Shown: positions 5,902-6,671 of the stretch, one piece after another
Numbering within the stretch: position 1 is the first letter of the stretch
Layout of the letters: the number at the start of each line of letters is the position of its first letter
Source of the DNA: CAZKUN01 sp964555935
GTDB taxonomy: Bacteria > Armatimonadota > Zipacnadia > Zipacnadales > VGFC01
DNA: 6,671 nt
Direction of reading: 5' to 3'
Assembly (NCBI GenBank): GCA_964555935.1
Contig: CAZKUN010000382.1
Coordinates: 1 to 6,671 of the forward strand
Made by a program: the position numbers and the translations under genes
The notes under the pieces: generated by a model
What the model was told of the DNA's origin: nothing
Database searches by the model: none
Seen by the model: the letters and a program-made list of their open reading frames with translations, nothing else

Positions 5902-6564
5902 ATGGCAGCAGAGATATTGGGCATCAGCGGGAGTCCGATCGAGAATAGCAACACGGATCGTGCGGTGAAGAGAGTGCTGGACGCGACAGGGATGGAGAGC
6001 GAGTTCATCAAGCTCTCCGATCACAGCGTGCAGCCGTGTCGGGCGTGCCTGAAGTGCGTCCAGACCAACCGGTGCGTGGTGCCCGACGACGGGCCAATGC
6101 TGGCCGATAAGTTCCAGGCGGCGAAGGCGTTTGTCCTGGGCTCGTACCCGCCCTTCAGCAGCATCGATGCGTGGAGCAAGAGCTTCATGGAGCGGATGTA
6201 CGCGCTTCGACATCTGAAGCTCCTGACCGCGGGCAAGGTCGGGGCGTCGGTGATTACCTCCGCCTGCCCGCCGGACGTGGAGGGCATGCCGCCATCCGCG
6301 GAGATGGCGCAGAAGGCGATTGGGTTCTGGATGGGCGCCTTCGGCATGGAGAATCTGGGTGGGATGGTGATCCTGGGCAACGTGCCATGCATCGCGTGCG
6401 GGGTCGGGGATGAGTGTCCGGTGAGCGGGATCAAGATGATGGACCCCGAGGGGACGGTTGAGTCGGTGGGCGTGAACAGCATCGACGATGACGCGGGGGT
6501 GCTCGCGCGGACCGAGGAGCTGGGCCAGCAGATCCGGGCGGCGGTCGACGCGGCGGAGGAGTAG
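5902..6564 (+). CDS. Iron-sulfur flavoprotein (NADPH-dependent FMN reductase superfamily)
   Basis: This 220-residue flavodoxin-fold protein starts with the FMN-phosphate loop ISGSPIENSNTD (8-19). A compact cluster motif, C46-x2-C49-x2-C52-x5-C58, follows after the second strand. That spacing is the hallmark of Isf-type iron-sulfur flavoproteins, where it binds a 4Fe-4S cluster next to FMN. Residues 80-99 (GSYPPFSSIDAWSKSFMERM) correspond to the loop and helix that cover the flavin in this fold. A second Cys group, C163-x2-C166-x5-C172 in PCIACGVGDECPVSG, plus C122 could hold another metal or a redox disulfide. The likely role is cytosolic electron transfer or reduction of small oxidants such as quinones, O2 or peroxide; the partner is unknown. 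It is co-oriented with the CoA-binding gene 67 nt upstream. The last residues (from about 200) form a charged helix. Family assignment is confident, reaction is not. Confidence 0.88.
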   Translation: MAAEILGISGSPIENSNTDRAVKRVLDATGMESEFIKLSDHSVQPCRACLKCVQTNRCVVPDDGPMLADKFQAAKAFVLGSYPPFSSIDAWSKSFMERMYALRHLKLLTAGKVGASVITSACPPDVEGMPPSAEMAQKAIGFWMGAFGMENLGGMVILGNVPCIACGVGDECPVSGIKMMDPEGTVESVGVNSIDDDAGVLARTEELGQQIRAAVDAAEE

Positions 6565-6614
6565 CAATCGCATTGAGAAATGGTACCCCGGGGCATGAAC
6601 AGCCCTGGTCGTAG

Positions 6615-6671
6615 CTACCCCCACTGCTCCCGCACCCACGCCAGCGCCTCCGCCTTGTTGCGGAGGCGCCC
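6615..6671 (-). CDS. C-terminal end of a convergent gene (partial, 18 codons)
   Basis: On the minus strand the frame entering at 6671 reads GRLRNKAEALAWVREQWG and stops at TAG (6617-6615). The residues form a plausible amphipathic C-terminal helix and the codons are GC-rich at third positions like the neighbouring genes. It ends 50 nt from the flavoprotein stop codon, so the two genes are convergent. Too little is present to name a family. Positions 6644-6669 within it form a perfect inverted repeat. Confidence 0.5.
   Translation of the reverse strand, partial: GRLRNKAEALAWVREQWG
6644..6669. repeat. Perfect 10-bp inverted repeat inside the partial gene
   Basis: GCGCCTCCGC (6644-6653) and GCGGAGGCGC (6660-6669) are exact reverse complements around a 6-nt loop. 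Read rightward, the hairpin lies about 80 nt after the flavoprotein stop codon and could halt its transcript. No T-run follows within the two bases left before the window ends, so a classic terminator cannot be shown. Confidence 0.6.

Noticed and set aside
6565..6614. Terminator after the flavoprotein gene
   Set aside because: CCCCGGGG (6586-6593) and GGGC/GCCC (6591-6605) can pair weakly, but no T-run follows on either strand.

Overview
This is a high-GC bacterial window made of tightly packed protein genes, with one metabolite riboswitch and one block of palindromic repeats. The mosaic repeats upstream of the peptidase gene, with stems such as GCGAGCT/AGCTCGC and GACAGGCG/CGCCTGTC, resemble interspersed repeats in genomes of Planctomycetes/Verrucomicrobia, Armatimonadota and similar environmental lineages. 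A phylum cannot be fixed from this sequence, and the suggestion is low-confidence inference.

Left half, all on the minus strand, in transcription order from right to left: an esterase D/FrmB-like serine hydrolase (4021-3275); 24 nt later a three-helix membrane protein of unknown function (3250-2918); a 157-nt gap; a PspA/IM30 (bacterial ESCRT-III superfamily) protein (2760-1993); 14 nt later a large AAA+ ATPase (1978-218). The PspA-AAA+ pair is the most interesting biology here. It looks like a two-gene membrane-remodelling module, a filament-forming PspA with its own dedicated AAA+ ATPase, analogous in outline to eukaryotic ESCRT-III/Vps4. Past the ATPase stop codon, still on the minus strand, lies a putative promoter and then a clear cobalamin (B12) riboswitch. 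The riboswitch runs off the left edge, so the gene it controls is outside the window.

Centre: the 311-nt divergent region 4022-4332 separates the leftward esterase from a rightward M14-type zinc peptidase (4333-5304). It carries two tandem copies of a 63-nt composite repeat, each containing two short hairpins, plus a degenerate fragment. The repeat array ends 17 nt before the peptidase start codon.

Right half, plus strand: the M14 peptidase is followed by a CoA-binding (Rossmann) domain protein (5367-5834) and an iron-sulfur flavoprotein of the NADPH-dependent FMN reductase superfamily (5902-6564). The flavoprotein has the compact CX2CX2CX5C cluster motif and a second Cys group near its C-terminus. 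Each of these two genes has its own good ribosome binding site, and their gaps are 62 and 67 nt. At the right edge the last 18 codons of a convergent minus-strand gene can be read, and they contain a perfect 10-bp inverted repeat.
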